Shown: positions 46,860-58,620 of the stretch, piece by piece
How the letters are laid out: each line of letters begins with the position of its first letter
Position numbering within the stretch: position 1 is the first letter of the stretch
Assembly (NCBI GenBank): GCA_963966185.1
Contig: CAWZYM010000363.1
Location: 206,501 to 270,500 of the forward strand
Reading direction: 5' to 3'
DNA: 64,000 nt
Origin: Rhabditoides inermis
Lineage: Eukaryota > Nematoda > Chromadorea > Rhabditida > Rhabditidae
Translations under genes and position numbers: made by a program
Notes under the pieces: generated by a model
What the model was told of the DNA's origin: nothing
The model's input: the letters and a program-made list of their open reading frames with translations, nothing else
Databases searched by the model: none

Positions 46860-49800
46860 ATGGTTTCCTCGGCCGAGGACGTGTTGATAGAGTCGAAACC
46901 GCGCGACGAGGCGACGCTACGTGCCAACCTCGACGCGGCGCTCGACCGCAGCAGCGACGGCCTCCTGCACGACCCGATCGCCGCCGTTCCCACAGACTGT
47001 GTGAAGACCGATGTCACCGCTTCGTCCGTCGACGGCCTCGACACCGTCCACATCACGCGCACCGTCGAAGAGGGTCCGTTGCGTCATCTGCATTTCGAAA
47101 TTCCGTTTTTCAATGTCTTTTCAATTTGCAATGTTCTTTCAGGCTTTGGCTTCAACATCGTGGGCGGGACGGACAGCCAGCACATTCCGGGCGAGAACGG
47201 CATCTTCGTGTCGATGGTGAAGCGCGGCGGACCGGCCGAGAAGAGCGGCAAGATCAAAGAGGGCGACAAGATCGTCTCCGTGAGTCCTTCTTCAGTCCAC
47301 ATTTCCTCATTTTTTTGTGTTTACGCATGTGTTTGTTTGCTTTACCACTTCTAGTACGTAGATGTAGACGTAGAGTACTTCTTTTGTCCATATTTGCTCT
47401 AGATTTTTTCTGGATTTGCGGATTTGAGCATGTGTTGTATTTGTTTGTTTTATCACTTATAGTACATAGGCGTAGGCACGTCTTTGTATTTGTGTTAATT
47501 GTGCTTTTCAGGTGAACAGCATTCCGCTGACGGATCTGACACACGATGAAGTCGTCTCCGTCTTCCGCTCTATTACGCAATCCGCTACACTCTTGATAGA
47601 CAGGGACGCAGAGCTCAAGATCATATCGGTGAGTGTGATTTGCATAATCACGTAATTAGAAGGGGCGTATCGTCATACTACAGTCCGTAACTGCGTAGTA
47701 ATCATTGTTATGGTCTTCTATTTCGAGAATAGCGAACTGTACTTTACCCTATTTGATCAGTGTACTCTTATCATCTGCTTCCGTGCCCTAGTTTCTAGCC
47801 CGTCTCCGCTCTAACATCTGGCATTTGGCGGCAGACGGCGGCGGTCGTATAGCGTCATTCACTATTCACTGGCATGAGTCGTCAATCGTCATAACATACC
47901 AGTTGCGTGGCCTCCACCTCCACAGCTTACTCTCTTCACATCTTAATCTCTCCACCATTCTCCTACAGTGTCGCATACTATTAGCAGCTGCCAGTGCTGC
48001 AGCCTAACCTCGACGTGTTCCGGTTTTCCCGAGTAGTGTTCCACTCGACTGAAAATCAACGCGCAACCGTTTCACGCGGCTTTCCACGGCTCCTACCGTA
48101 CTATACTGTGTTTGAACGCGCGCGAGTTGCCAGCGCTTCACGTCTTGCCAATCTTCAGTCGAGTGTCCCGATCCAAGGCCAAACAGTAGCCCCCGAACTG
48201 TCTCTCCTCCAAACTCTACACGTTTCACGCGTGCAGCGGGCAAAAATCGTCCAATCGTCTTATGTCGTGCTACTCGGCCACTCCCGCGTTGTGTTATTTA
48301 TGAGTTTTCTTTTCCCACATCCCACTTTCCGCGTTTTTTTTTGTTGTTGACACGTCAACGGCAATGAGCTGTGAGCAGCAGCCGAGCAGACACTGTGTTG
48401 TCTCGTCCCGCAACGTTTCCCCCCTGCACTTTGATCTTTCAGCTGTTAGCTATTGCGATTCAGCGATCTCTCGTTGCGTATGGAAATGATGTGCGATCGT
48501 TGCCGCACGCAGCAGTCACATGCGCAGCCGGGCATAGTACACCTAGTTCCCCTAGTGAATGCTGGGCGCACGCGCGCGGCATGCGCAATGCATGTGAATG
48601 GGGGGGGGGGAGGTGGGGTATGTGATCGAGGCGAGGCAATGGCGGCAGCGGCCTCGGGTCCGGCCGGCTGGCTCACTGCAGTGAGAGAGGGGCGCAGAAC
48701 GTGTTTGTGTGTATGCGTGCAGCAGAGGACTGCCCCTCTCACTCTCGCCTCGCGTACTCGACGCACTCTACTGCTATTGGCGCAAGTCAATGCAGAGTGT
48801 GTTGTTTTCGCGTTTTCGTCTGTCTTTGCGCTATTTGCACTGCTGTTGTGGCGGGTTTGGCTCTCTTCAATCTTACTGGAAATGCGTTGTCCAGTTGTCC
48901 TTTTGAGTGGGTAATGGGTGCATGTATAGCGTGCGATTGTTAGTCTTTGGATCGAAGAGCTCTCGGGGTGAGAGGTGAGACATGCGGGGTAACTTGATCC
49001 GGCGATTTGCGTAAGCCTTTCTATTCTCATGTGGAACCTCTCTGCCTCTCTCCATTAGGCTCTCTCGAAACCTGCGTTCTGTTGCTGTAGAGAGCTGTAG
49101 TCGATATTGTTGTTGTTGCATCAGCCTCACCCCTTCTTTCTGTGTGAATTCCACACGTTGCGTTGGCTATTTCTTTTCGCGTGTCGTGTTCCCCGCTCGC
49201 CGGTCAGTCGTTTTTCACAGATGTGACACACACGCACTCGCGAACTGATGTAATGCGAGTAGTCGGTTTTGTTGGTTTGTTCTCTCTCGACCCGGGAAGC
49301 GGGGAAACGCACGCTCGCCAGCACGCTGTGCAGCTGCAACCATGCACCAACCGGAAATGTGGATACTTGGAACACTGACGCAAACGTGGTGACTACTCAC
49401 TGTCACCCCGCGATTGCTATCTCTATCTACGTGTGGTTCTTGTAGTGTATCATTCTCTGTAGTCGAGTCATTCACTTTCACCTTTACTGCACCACCCCTC
49501 TCGCCCTTTATCTCGCCTCGCTCTCTCGACGATTGCCACTTGCCGTCCGTTGCCCCCGCGGTTTTTGGTCGCTTTTCACATTATTGGAGTTATCTCGCGT
49601 GCGGTTCCAGGCGACTTGTCTACTTCGATTTGTCAACAACTATCCGTGATCCGCAATCCGGAATGCCAACCATGCTCATTGTGAGTGCGAGTGCGTGCTC
49701 CGAATGTTTGGTATCCTGTTTTTTTAGTGACCAGAGTGCGTTACTAGTAGTCGTAGTAGCTGTAGTAAAGTAGTTGGTGCAAAGAACTATCAACAATAAG

Positions 49801-51327
49801 GTCACGGAAGTCTTTCATGTTGTGGTATGGTGAATGGCGATTGTAATGTTGTTTTATTGGTGGGCGGAGTGGAATGTCCACATAGTGTCGAGTGATCGTG
49901 GAATTGTGACGTGACTCAGAAAGTGTTGAATCAGCTGGGACTGGGAATCGAAACACGTGTAGGCGTTTGATGCACAATATACTGACTACCACTAGTACCA
50001 GCATCGAGTTTGATCACGAATATTCGAAAAGAAGTGTATGATGTGTTTTTTTTATATCATCATGAGTTGCAACAAAAAAAAACAATGGAACGCATGGATT
50101 GTTTTCCAAAGCCTACGTTAAGAATTTGGTTACATCACGAAACACATTTCACCGGTTTCTGTAATTCATTCTTTTATTCGGCTCGCTAATTGAAAAAAAA
50201 ATTGCAGGAACCCGCCTCGCTGTACCACCCGAGCTATGACATTATGAGCAGCACCTCTTCGTACGGCGGCCTCGGCGGACTCAAGCCCGTTGTTCCCTCC
50301 ACACCGGTGTTCGACAGGAGAACGGACGCAAGTACGTTTGTTTACTTGTTTGTTAATGAGTAGTGGAGGATGTGATTCAAGTATGGTTGTTTGCTTGTTT
50401 GTTTGCTTGTTTACACGCGGGCTATGTCATCATTTCGCCTGGCGCGGCGTGCGTGAGTGGTGGTTGGCGATTCGGTGATGGAAGAGGTGGCGGAGCGGCG
50501 GCAGCAGCCCGGTCCTCACATGGCCCGACCCCTGCGCGGCTCTCTGCTCGCGATGACAGAGAGGCGGCGGCGCTCATCGAGCGAAGAGAGCGATGTGCGC
50601 CTAGTGGAGTCGAGGAGGGGCGGACAGCAGCCACAGCCACAGCCACAGCCACCAAGGGCAGTGTCGGCAAGGCCGCGCGCCCGCCTAGTCCTCCGCGACA
50701 GGCTGCGGCGCTTGGTGCTGGTCCGAGGTGTGGGAAAGGGGGGGGGGGGGTGGCGTTGGGGGATACTTTACTTTGTATTGATTGATATCGATTGATTTGC
50801 AGACGCGTACCCGGAGTGTGGCGCGGAGAACGAGGACGCAGAGTCGACGACGAGCTACGCGCCGTCCACGCACTCTATCGTGGACGATGTGCCGCGTACC
50901 CCCAAGAAACCCCTCAGTCTGCTCGATCCCAGGAAGTGAGTACACTGTAGATTGTTGAGGGTACTGTAGCTTTCACGAAAAGTGAGTGCAGCGGGGTACG
51001 GTAGGATGTAGGATGTAATGGGGTACGTGTGGGGTACTGTAGGGTGGGTTGCTGTAATTTTTACGAGAGGTCCTTTTTGACCGCACGGTGATATGTACAG
51101 TAGTGGTAGTTGATCCGAGACATTATTAATTTCTCGATGTGTTGATACTATACGGGTGTGTGAAAACTATTTTGCGTGGTTTTCTTTTTTGTCTTTGTGT
51201 CTTTTTGTCTTTGATTATGTCGCGCAGAATCGTTTAGTAGAACCAACCGCGCAACGCGGGGAAGGAAGAAATAATAATAATAATAAAGATCTAGGATAAA
51301 TCTCTGGGCTCCCTGATTATGTATTAT

Positions 51328-51386
<59 letters not shown>

Positions 51387-51496
51387 GTGTATATTTCAGT
51401 CCATCTCCGTTCACTGAAGTGTTGTACGTCTCGATTGGTCTGGCCGTGATCACAGCCGGCTGCTATGTGGGATATCGATTCTTCAAAAATCGATAA
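46860..51496 (+). CDS. PDZ-domain tail-anchored protein, SYNJ2BP/OMP25-like
   Basis: 273 residues. Exons: 46860-47073, 47143-47279, 47512-47628, 50208-50331, 50803-50935, 51400-51496; all phases agree. One PDZ domain at about 65-156 starts with the carboxylate-binding loop GFGF (72-75), followed by NIVGGTD and GGPAEKSGKIKEGDKIVSVN. A Ser/Thr/Pro-rich linker follows, and the C-terminus is a single hydrophobic segment (about 248-268, LYVSIGLAVITAGCYVGY) with a short basic tail RFFKNR. This is the layout of mitochondrial outer-membrane OMP25/SYNJ2BP, which is shorter (145 residues in human) and lacks the long N-terminal and linker parts. A scaffold role on mitochondria or another organelle is inferred. 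The start follows TTCAGAA, a possible trans-splice acceptor; an in-frame ATG at 46845 is the alternative. Confidence 0.85.
47629..50207 (+). other. Long third intron of the PDZ gene
   Basis: 2.6 kb with no gene. The part at 48000-48900 is GC- and CpG-richer with a G run at 48601-48611, which could be an internal promoter or enhancer. 49100-50200 shows only ordinary intronic sequence. Confidence 0.4.
51329..51386. repeat. (ATT)n microsatellite
   Basis: About 19 ATT units directly upstream of the last PDZ-gene exon acceptor (ATATTTCAG). Confidence 0.9.
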
Positions 51497-52262
51497 ACGA
51501 GTACAGTAGATCAAGTAGTGGTTAGTGGTATCTGTGTGTGTTAGCCTAGTCGATCCCATCGCGCCCCTTGTGAGACTGTCCCTCCTTCTCCTTCCCTCCC
51601 TCCCTCTCTCCCTCCCTTCTTCGCCCCCTCTCTCCTTTCTGCATAGCAGCGCCCTCCGTCCAGCCATATTCCGGTTGATCGATATAGCAGATCTGACTAC
51701 TGTATATTTTATTGATTTTTATTGATGATTTTGCGCTCTGCGATTATTATGATCATGATGATGGTACTGTGCGAGATAAAGTGCTCAATACTTTTGGAGT
51801 GGTTTATTTGGTTTTGGTAACGTTGAAATGTTTGTTTGTGAAATTTCTGAAAAAAAAGAGATTGAGCGAGTTCTTCTTTGACAGTGTAAAGAGAGACGTT
51901 CGAGTGGAATGATATGGATGGGAATGTGAATGGAAGACGGACTATGGAAGAAAAGCAGATTGATTCGATAGCTGTCTGTTTCGAGACGGTTTAGTATTGT
52001 CTCATGTTTCCTACATATTCCTGAAAACGCCATATTTGTGTTGATATTGAATAACTATTGCACTCATAGACCATGTTGAAGACAGGTGAATGTTTTTTAA
52101 ATGGAAATGAGGCAATGTACATTAGTTTAACAGAGTGAGTCAAGAGTGACAGACGTCGAGCCTGTGTTCAACAATTTTTGCAGAAAGGCATGCGTCGATC
52201 ATCCAGGCAACAAACAAAATCACCGACGGCCTGCTATGCGATTGTAATTCTATGATTCAGTC

Positions 52263-52268
52263 AATAAA
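52263..52268 (+). terminator. Poly(A) signal of the PDZ gene
   Basis: AATAAA about 770 nt after the stop. It is the best candidate found in 51497-52300, which is otherwise noncoding with a CT tract at 51580-51640. Confidence 0.4.
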
Positions 52269-52439
52269 GCTGCCGGTGTTTACTGTTTCTTCTGGTGTTT
52301 TGTATCAACCAGTCAGTTAAACAAGAGGCCGCGCCGCTGGCTTGCCCTCACGTTTTCACACACATGTCCACTAGAATGTATGCATTGGGGAAGTGTCGGG
52401 GGTAGATGCGAAAGAGGCGAACGAGGAGGGTGGCCGGGG

Positions 52440-52720
52440 TGACGCCGAATAAACAAGGTATCACAGACAGATCGGTACGTGGATCGATCGATAGTCGATC
52501 GATAATACAGCATCTCACGATCACGAAAACATTGAAGAAGAGAACATCCGTATATATATATATATGAACATCCGCCAAAGCGATAGCTTTCGATCTACCT
52601 CTCTTGCAGTTCGAAATACGGTGCCACAACCGCCTGCCTCTCTTTTTTGCGCGCTATAGCCGAGAGCTGACTCTCCGTCTTCCTCTGAAGTACCGCTGCC
52701 TGGTCGGTCCTTCTGGGACA
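52440..52720 (+). repeat. Dispersed repeat family R3, copy B
   Basis: Shares ACAGACAGATCGGTACGTGGATCGATCGATAG-type sequence (with small changes) and the CTCTTGCAGTTCG core with 58410-58620. It contains a short (TA)n run at 52552-52563. Confidence 0.6.
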
Positions 52721-52904
52721 TCTATGCGAGGCCAAAGTGATTTTTTTTATTAGTAATATGGATTCTGAGTGAGAGGTTAGAACATAAAAAAGACCGCCAA
52801 TTTCGCAAACATTGGATAGTACGTGTGAACAAGGTGTGGATCTGTGTGCACGTGTAATATTTTTTAACCCTCAGACCTCACTTTGAAGGCTCATAAATCA
52901 GAAT

Positions 52905-53048
52905 GTTTACAATACAATACAATACAATACGTTTATTATGATATCATCATCGACACAATGAGTTTTGTGTGATGTGCAAGTGCGCCTCTGGGCAGGTTTC
53001 TGCATTGGAGAGGAAACCTGCACAGAGGCGCACTTGCACATCACACAA
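52905..53048. repeat. Hairpin repeat shared with 18462-18573
   Basis: TTTGTGTGATGTGCAAGTGC at about 52964 is inverted at about 53028-53048, making a long stem with a short loop. The left half matches the copy at 18.5 kb. Confidence 0.6.
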
Positions 53049-53334
53049 AGACTGCTCGATCTGGGTTTATCTCGAATCAAGTAGCACAAAGGAAATTACA
53101 TACATTACGGTAAGGTTACGGTAATATACAGTAATTGAGTAATACAACGCCTACTGCGAGTTCCAACATCACGAGTTTCGGTAGTCCCGTGGATGCGTAC
53201 GTGCTATTGGTAATGCTTGTCATCCCCTGCTTGCGGCTTCTGGGGAAGTTTCAATCTCAGCGACGGAAAATCCGGGCTTCAACGATCGATCGCGAAGAGA
53301 CATCTCCGAGAGTTTCATCGTATTCGAGGATTAG

Positions 53335-53520
53335 TGGCTCTGTCCTATCAATATCGACTTTCATTGAAAATTTCAATGAAAACTATGAAAAATTTTCACC
53401 GTGGCTCTGTCCTATCAATATCGACATTCATTGAAAATTTCAATGAAAACAATGAAAAGTTTTCACCGTTTCATTAAAAATTTGAAAGTCGATATTGATA
53501 GGACAGAGCCAATGATTTTC
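53335..53520. repeat. Direct plus inverted repeat cluster
   Basis: GGCTCTGTCCTATCAATATC occurs twice in tandem (about 53335 and 53402) and once inverted (about 53489-53510), with ATTGAAAATTTCAATGAAAA palindromes between. Noncoding; could be a small foldback element. The surrounding 53050-54080 shows nothing else. Confidence 0.55.
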
Positions 53521-54327
53521 TTTCTGGCCACGCCTCGACTCTCGATTCTCGGATTTTGGATTGAAATAGTGAGTAGTTGTGACTGAGATTGATTCTCGGG
53601 CGTGTTCAAGTTGGGGTAAAGATGTTTTCTGAGCGTGAGTCAGGGGTCAGGCTATAAAATAACTTGATAACTGATCTTGTATTCTATTTTGACGACGAAA
53701 TTCTTTCTCCGATTAGACTGAGACAAGTTAAGCCCTTCTATGAATACCTTGCGAAAACTATTTTTTTTCTTTTTGTTTGGCAGTTATTGCATTTATATGA
53801 AAGGTATGACTTTTGTTGTTTTTATTTTATTATGATAGACGTTCATAAACAAGTAAGGAACTAAGATTGTGTTTCCGTGTAGCGAAAAGCGTGGTGAGAT
53901 TTACAGCCAAACGCACACAGTAGCCTTTTCGCGCTCATTTTTCTCTCAATATACCCTAAGGCGAAATTCGCGCGTCGGGGGTGATCGATCAATTGCGCGT
54001 ACCTCCTCGTGACTCCTCGTTTCTAGTCTACTCTATTTTAGTAAAACATTAATATGTTTATATATTATATCTTAAAAGTAACGTAAAACGTTTACAAATA
54101 CTACCACAAACCCGCACCTCTCTCTCTTTCTCTCTCTTTCTCTCGTTTTCTCTCTTATCTATTTCTTTTTTAATATTGCGTTTGTTAGATTTAACAATGT
54201 GCAGGTGTGTTAGTACAGTGGTGGCCAGTCAAACAATAAAAAATCGATCCTTTATTTTCGTGACTTTTTCGAGTATCATGTGTTTATGCGTTGTAGTTTT
54301 CACTTTTAGTGGTTTCAGATATCAACG

Positions 54328-55297
54328 ATGGTATGCGCCATTTATGTGCAAACCAAACTAAATGAATCACATTCGTTTCCATTTATTTGGTTCTCTACGT
54401 TCAACAAATGTGAGTTATAACAGAGATTACGTTTCAATTATTACTTCACATCTAATTAATACTTCACAGACATCCATGCACCGGATAACATCACAGGATA
54501 TTATGATAACTACGACATCATTACATTTATTCAATGTTCACAATTGGTACAACTTTGCATGGTTTTGTACTACTGCTATACCATTTATAAATCCAAATCC
54601 ACCCTCTCGCTAGTTGGAGAATTTGTTCAGGAAAAAATGATTTAAGCAAAACATGCGAAAAGTTTTTCAGCGGAAAAGATTAGCTGTTCTCCCTACTACT
54701 TTTTATAATTTTGCGACCTACGTATTATTCTATTTCACAGGGTTTGTTTTTTCACAAGAATTGTGAATATGAACAATTTTTCCCAATTGTCCGTTTCAGA
54801 CTCAGTTGGCTTCCTTTGATGGAAATAGTAGAGCATACTCTTTTTCGAATGCTCAATTACATTGCTGCCACTGCCATATTCTCGTATGTCTATCAATATT
54901 CGAAACGCGACAAAATACTTCCCGTGAAAACAAATGAGAGGTGGATAATTTTTCTATTTGAATGATTTACAAACCTATCACCATCACGTAAGAGGGCCAA
55001 GACGGCCCGGATAGTTAGTTGGCACAAACCTTAAGGAGCGACCAGTCTCTTCAACTTCAAACGAGACTTCCGGTTGCCTTCAAACTACTTCGAAGGCGTT
55101 GCAAGGCAATCGAGAGTAGTTTGAAGGCAATTCGAAGTCTCGTTTAAAGAGACTGGTCGCTACTATAGTACTATAGTTGTGCCCAGATGGCTGGTTTTCA
55201 ATACGCAAGGCGTATCGGAAGTACAGTTAGTGTAGTTAAAAGGCATTTCGAAGTCGTTTGAACGCCACTTTTACACGAACATCCCATTGACACACAC

Positions 55298-55353
<56 letters not shown>

Positions 55354-55367
55354 CGAGCGAGAGAGAG

Positions 55368-55401
<34 letters not shown>

Positions 55402-56586
55402 GATTTTTATATAATTAAGCACCTATACATAACTTTTTACGCTGAATCCGAATATGACTATAACTTTCCCAAAATAGCACTTTGAAGAGGATTTGGCTAC
55501 GCAGCGAATAGACTATCCTTATCCTTGAAAACGATCTGTCAAACAAGAGCGGCGCGGCGGAATGGTTAGTGAGTTAGGAAATCGGAAATGACGATCGCTG
55601 GTTCTATCCTCGCCGCTGCCAGTGTTTTTTTTGCAGTTTTTATTCTCGCCACAAAACACTCCAACTCGATTTCACATAATTAGGTAAATTCGCCGAGTAC
55701 TGTTTCAAACAAACCAAGATCAATTGTCATGCAGCAAAACTCACAGAATATAGCCAAATTCATAAGATGTCCAGAATGCGAGAACTTCTATTGCTTCATA
55801 TGCATGATTTTGCAAAAACATCGTTGTTAACAGGATTACAATAAACGGTTATGATTTTGCTCTCGAGATATTACACTGCAGAAAACACTGGCAGCAGCGA
55901 GGATAGAACCACCGATCGTCATTTCCGATTTCCTAACTCACTAACCATTCCGCCGCGCCGCTCTTGTTTGACAGGTCGTTGTTGTTTGACTGGCTGGGCC
56001 GCGCGCGATTCCCAACCCACATAACGTTTTTTGATGATACAAATTCTATCCCGCTCACTGGGTCAATAGTTGATTATTTCAAAATGTTTTTGTAAAATGG
56101 TAAAAACTAATCTCATCGGTGGCATTTGTATTCACTTTTACATATTTCTTACTTTTACAGCAAAATCAGTGACACAAACACTTGTTATGGCAGTGAGTTG
56201 CTGATTGCGTCTTTGCTAACAATCACATGGCATATTACGCAGTTCTCGCAGTATCCCTATCTCCTCTCTCTAATTCTAACAACTGCTCTATGGATTTATG
56301 CAGTCAAGGTAACTTTGTTTTATAATTTTTTGTTGATATATAAGCGTTTATATGTATATAATTTATGAGTATACTTTCAGGTCGGTTATGACTTCTCTAT
56401 ATTCACTTCAAATGAGGATCATCATTTCATGGGATTCGCTATCGAAGGATGTTTTAGAATATTGTTTTTCAACGCGGTGGAAGGTTCGAATAACTATCAT
56501 TTGAAACGGACATATACAACGATCGAAAAATTTCAGTGACACCCTGTTTTTTAACCGATGAAGGTCCGATTCTCACGGAAATTTAA
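54328..56586 (+). CDS. Polytopic membrane protein, unrecognised
   Basis: About 252 residues. Exons: 54328-54409, 54470-54612, 54671-54762, 54800-54940, 56161-56308, 56381-56483, 56537-56586; every junction is in phase, and three introns are only 37-60 nt. Five to six hydrophobic segments are visible, for example CSQLVQLCMVLYYCY, FYNFATYVLFYFTGFVF, LFRMLNYIAATAIFSYVY and LLIASLLTITWHITQF. Size and layout recall FRAG1/DRAM/Sfk1-type proteins, but I see no diagnostic motif. The start follows TTTCAGATATCAACG, a possible trans-splice site; an upstream exon cannot be excluded. The coding part is AT-rich compared with the neighbouring genes. Intron 4 (1.2 kb) holds two palindromic elements. AATAAA at 56739-56744 is the likely poly(A) signal. 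Confidence 0.7.
55038..55160. mobile_element. Small palindromic element
   Basis: GCGACCAGTCTCTT at the left is mirrored at the right end, and the inner arms (GACTTC...CTTCAAACTACT) also pair. 123 bp, within intron 4 of the membrane-protein gene. Confidence 0.65.
55298..55402. repeat. GA microsatellite
   Basis: Plus-strand GA run with GCGA interruptions in intron 4 of the membrane-protein gene. Confidence 0.9.
55530..55980. mobile_element. Foldback element with tRNA-like arms (family 3)
   Basis: Arms at about 55530-55636 and 55874-55980 are inverted copies. The left arm contains a tRNA-like block at 55551-55620: an A-box-like TGGTTAGTGAG (55563-55573) and a B-box-like GGTTCTATCC (55600-55609), bounded by GC-rich segments that could pair. 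The sequence is unrelated to the 26221-26995 palindrome but its plan is the same. Confidence 0.75.
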
Positions 56587-57001
56587 ATCCATGCGATTCG
56601 AGAACTTGCTGTTCTAGGCAATTTTCATATAATTTACATCCCGACTTGAGCACATTACTTTGAATTTTGGGTGAACTACGACTGTCACCGAATTCTGAAA
56701 GAACGAAGAAACCAACTGTTTCTTATTCGATAAATATGAATAAACCAACTGTTTCTTATTCGATAAATATAATACTTTGAAAATACTCAGTGACCGCTTT
56801 GTGATGTGCTTATCTTATCTAACAAGTGTACAAGTGTTTCGTAAAAGAAACCAAAAGAAACCAGAAACTAATGAATCAAAAAAAAAACATGTTCCGATCG
56901 TCTGCTTCATATTCAAATTCCCACCATTCTGCACTCTCTTTTCTTCGCATGCTCTTTCGTTTTCTCTCTCGCATGCGCGACTGAGTGAGGGACGTGCCAC
57001 A

Positions 57002-57262
57002 GGAAGCAAGCAAGGAACAAGCGAAAGAATGTGAATATGAAGATGAAGAGGAATGTGTGGAAAGTGTGTATCCTGCCGAGCTTGACGTACGCGGCCGAAA
57101 CATGGTGACCGAAACACTAATCTGACACGAGGAGGACGTATCGGAGCTGAGTGGATTCATCTGGCACGAGGAGACCCCGAAGAGTGGAGCAAGGCGATTG
57201 CAGGATCAGCGCTGTAAACTATTACGATATCTACGACGATTCTGAATAAATTATTTGATTTG
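57002..57262 (+). mobile_element. 5'-truncated RTE-type LINE, 3' end
   Basis: One plus frame reads ILPSLTYAAETW, the motif near the C-terminus of many LINE reverse transcriptases, then breaks with stops. The element ends in GACGATTCTGAATAAATTATT and a TTGATTTGATTTG tail. That end resembles the SINE-like repeats at 7862 and 17850, which may use it in trans. Confidence 0.55.
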
Positions 57263-57305
57263 ATTTGAAGGAACAAACGAGGAACAATGAGCAAGGAACC
57301 ACTGA

Positions 57306-57307
<2 letters not shown>

Positions 57308-57351
<44 letters not shown>

Positions 57352-57808
57352 TTCTCTCTTTCTCTCTCTCCTTTCTCTCCTCATTCTCTCATTCTCTTTC
57401 TCTCTTTCTCTCTTTCTCTCTTTCTCTCTTTCTCTCTTTCTCTCTTTCTCTCTTTCTCTCTTTCTCTCTTTCTCTCTTTCTCTCTTTCTCTCTGTCTCTT
57501 ACTCTCTCTCGTTCTCTCTCTCTCGCTTTCTCTCTTTTCTCTCTGTCTCTTACTCTCTCTCGTTCTCTCTCGTTCTCTCTCTCTCGCATTCTCTCTTTCT
57601 CTCTTTCTCTCTTTCTCTTTTTCTCTCTTTTCTCTCTGTCTCTTACTCTCTCTCGTTCTCTCTCTCGCTTTCTCTCTTTCTCTCTTTCTCTCTTTCTCTC
57701 TTTTTCTCTTTCTCTCTTTCTCTCTCATTCTCTCTTTCTCTCTTTCTCTCTTTCTCTCTTTTCTCTCTTTCTCTTACTCTCTCTCTCTCTCTCTCTCTCC
57801 TTTCTCCC
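57308..57808. repeat. CT/TTTCTC microsatellite block
   Basis: About 500 bp of CT and TTTCTCTC units. The long Ser/Leu-rich reading frames across it are repeat artefacts. 57809-58400 contains nothing recognised except a GA run at 58205-58255. Confidence 0.9.
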
Positions 57809-58207
57809 TCTTCAACTTCTTCACCAGATCTGTCCTCTCCGTCTCTGTCTGTTCCACTCCTTCCGACTTTTCGAATTTTTTTCAGAGTATCAATAAAATA
57901 GTGGAAAGAGTGCCGGCTTCAGCTTCACTCAATTTTGATGCGATTTTCAGTACTGTTATTCATCAATTATTCTGGTTTGTATGAACGCCAGGAATAAGGC
58001 TGCAGAGCATTTCGTTCCGTATACTGTACGTTCAAAGTTCACAATGTTTTCACCAAAAAAACTCTGAGCTGATTTCAAATTTATTATACGCGGCCTTATT
58101 CCATTCTCAAGCGCGTTAGCATCCACCGTCAAACGTTCACGAACTTTTGCATACTGTCCATTTGCATACTTGAACTTTTGCATACTGTCCATTTGCATAG
58201 GCAGAGA

Positions 58208-58257
<50 letters not shown>

Positions 58258-58409
58258 GAAAATGAGGAAAAGATTAGCAATATGTTATGTGGTTCACTCG
58301 AGGACTGTGTTTTGTCAAGACAATGCAATTTTGTCGATGAGACCGTCTATGTGTGCCCAATAGATTTACATCCCGACATCCCGACGCGCGCGCATTGGAC
58401 GTCGCGGCG

Positions 58410-58620
58410 GGGAGACGCCGAATAAACAAGGTATTACAGACAGATCGGTACGTGGATCGATCGATAGTCTATCGATAATACAGCATCTAACGAAAATATT
58501 GAAGAAGAGAACGTGCGTATAGCCAGCGCCAGAACGACAGTTTTCCATCTACCTCTCTTGCAGTTCGCAATACGGTGTCATAACCGTCTGCCACTCTTGT
58601 CGTTGGAGTGTACGTGTGAG
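58410..58620 (+). repeat. Dispersed repeat family R3, copy C
   Basis: See copies at 38010-38150 and 52440-52720. Downstream, 58730-58870 contains several copies of a GCGGACA(A/C)TCTGCGCAC motif. Confidence 0.6.

Noticed and set aside
57265..57984. Long Ser/Leu-rich open frames of up to 239 codons on the plus strand
   Set aside because: They consist of CT and TTTCTC microsatellite read in frame, with matching Arg/Glu frames on the other strand.
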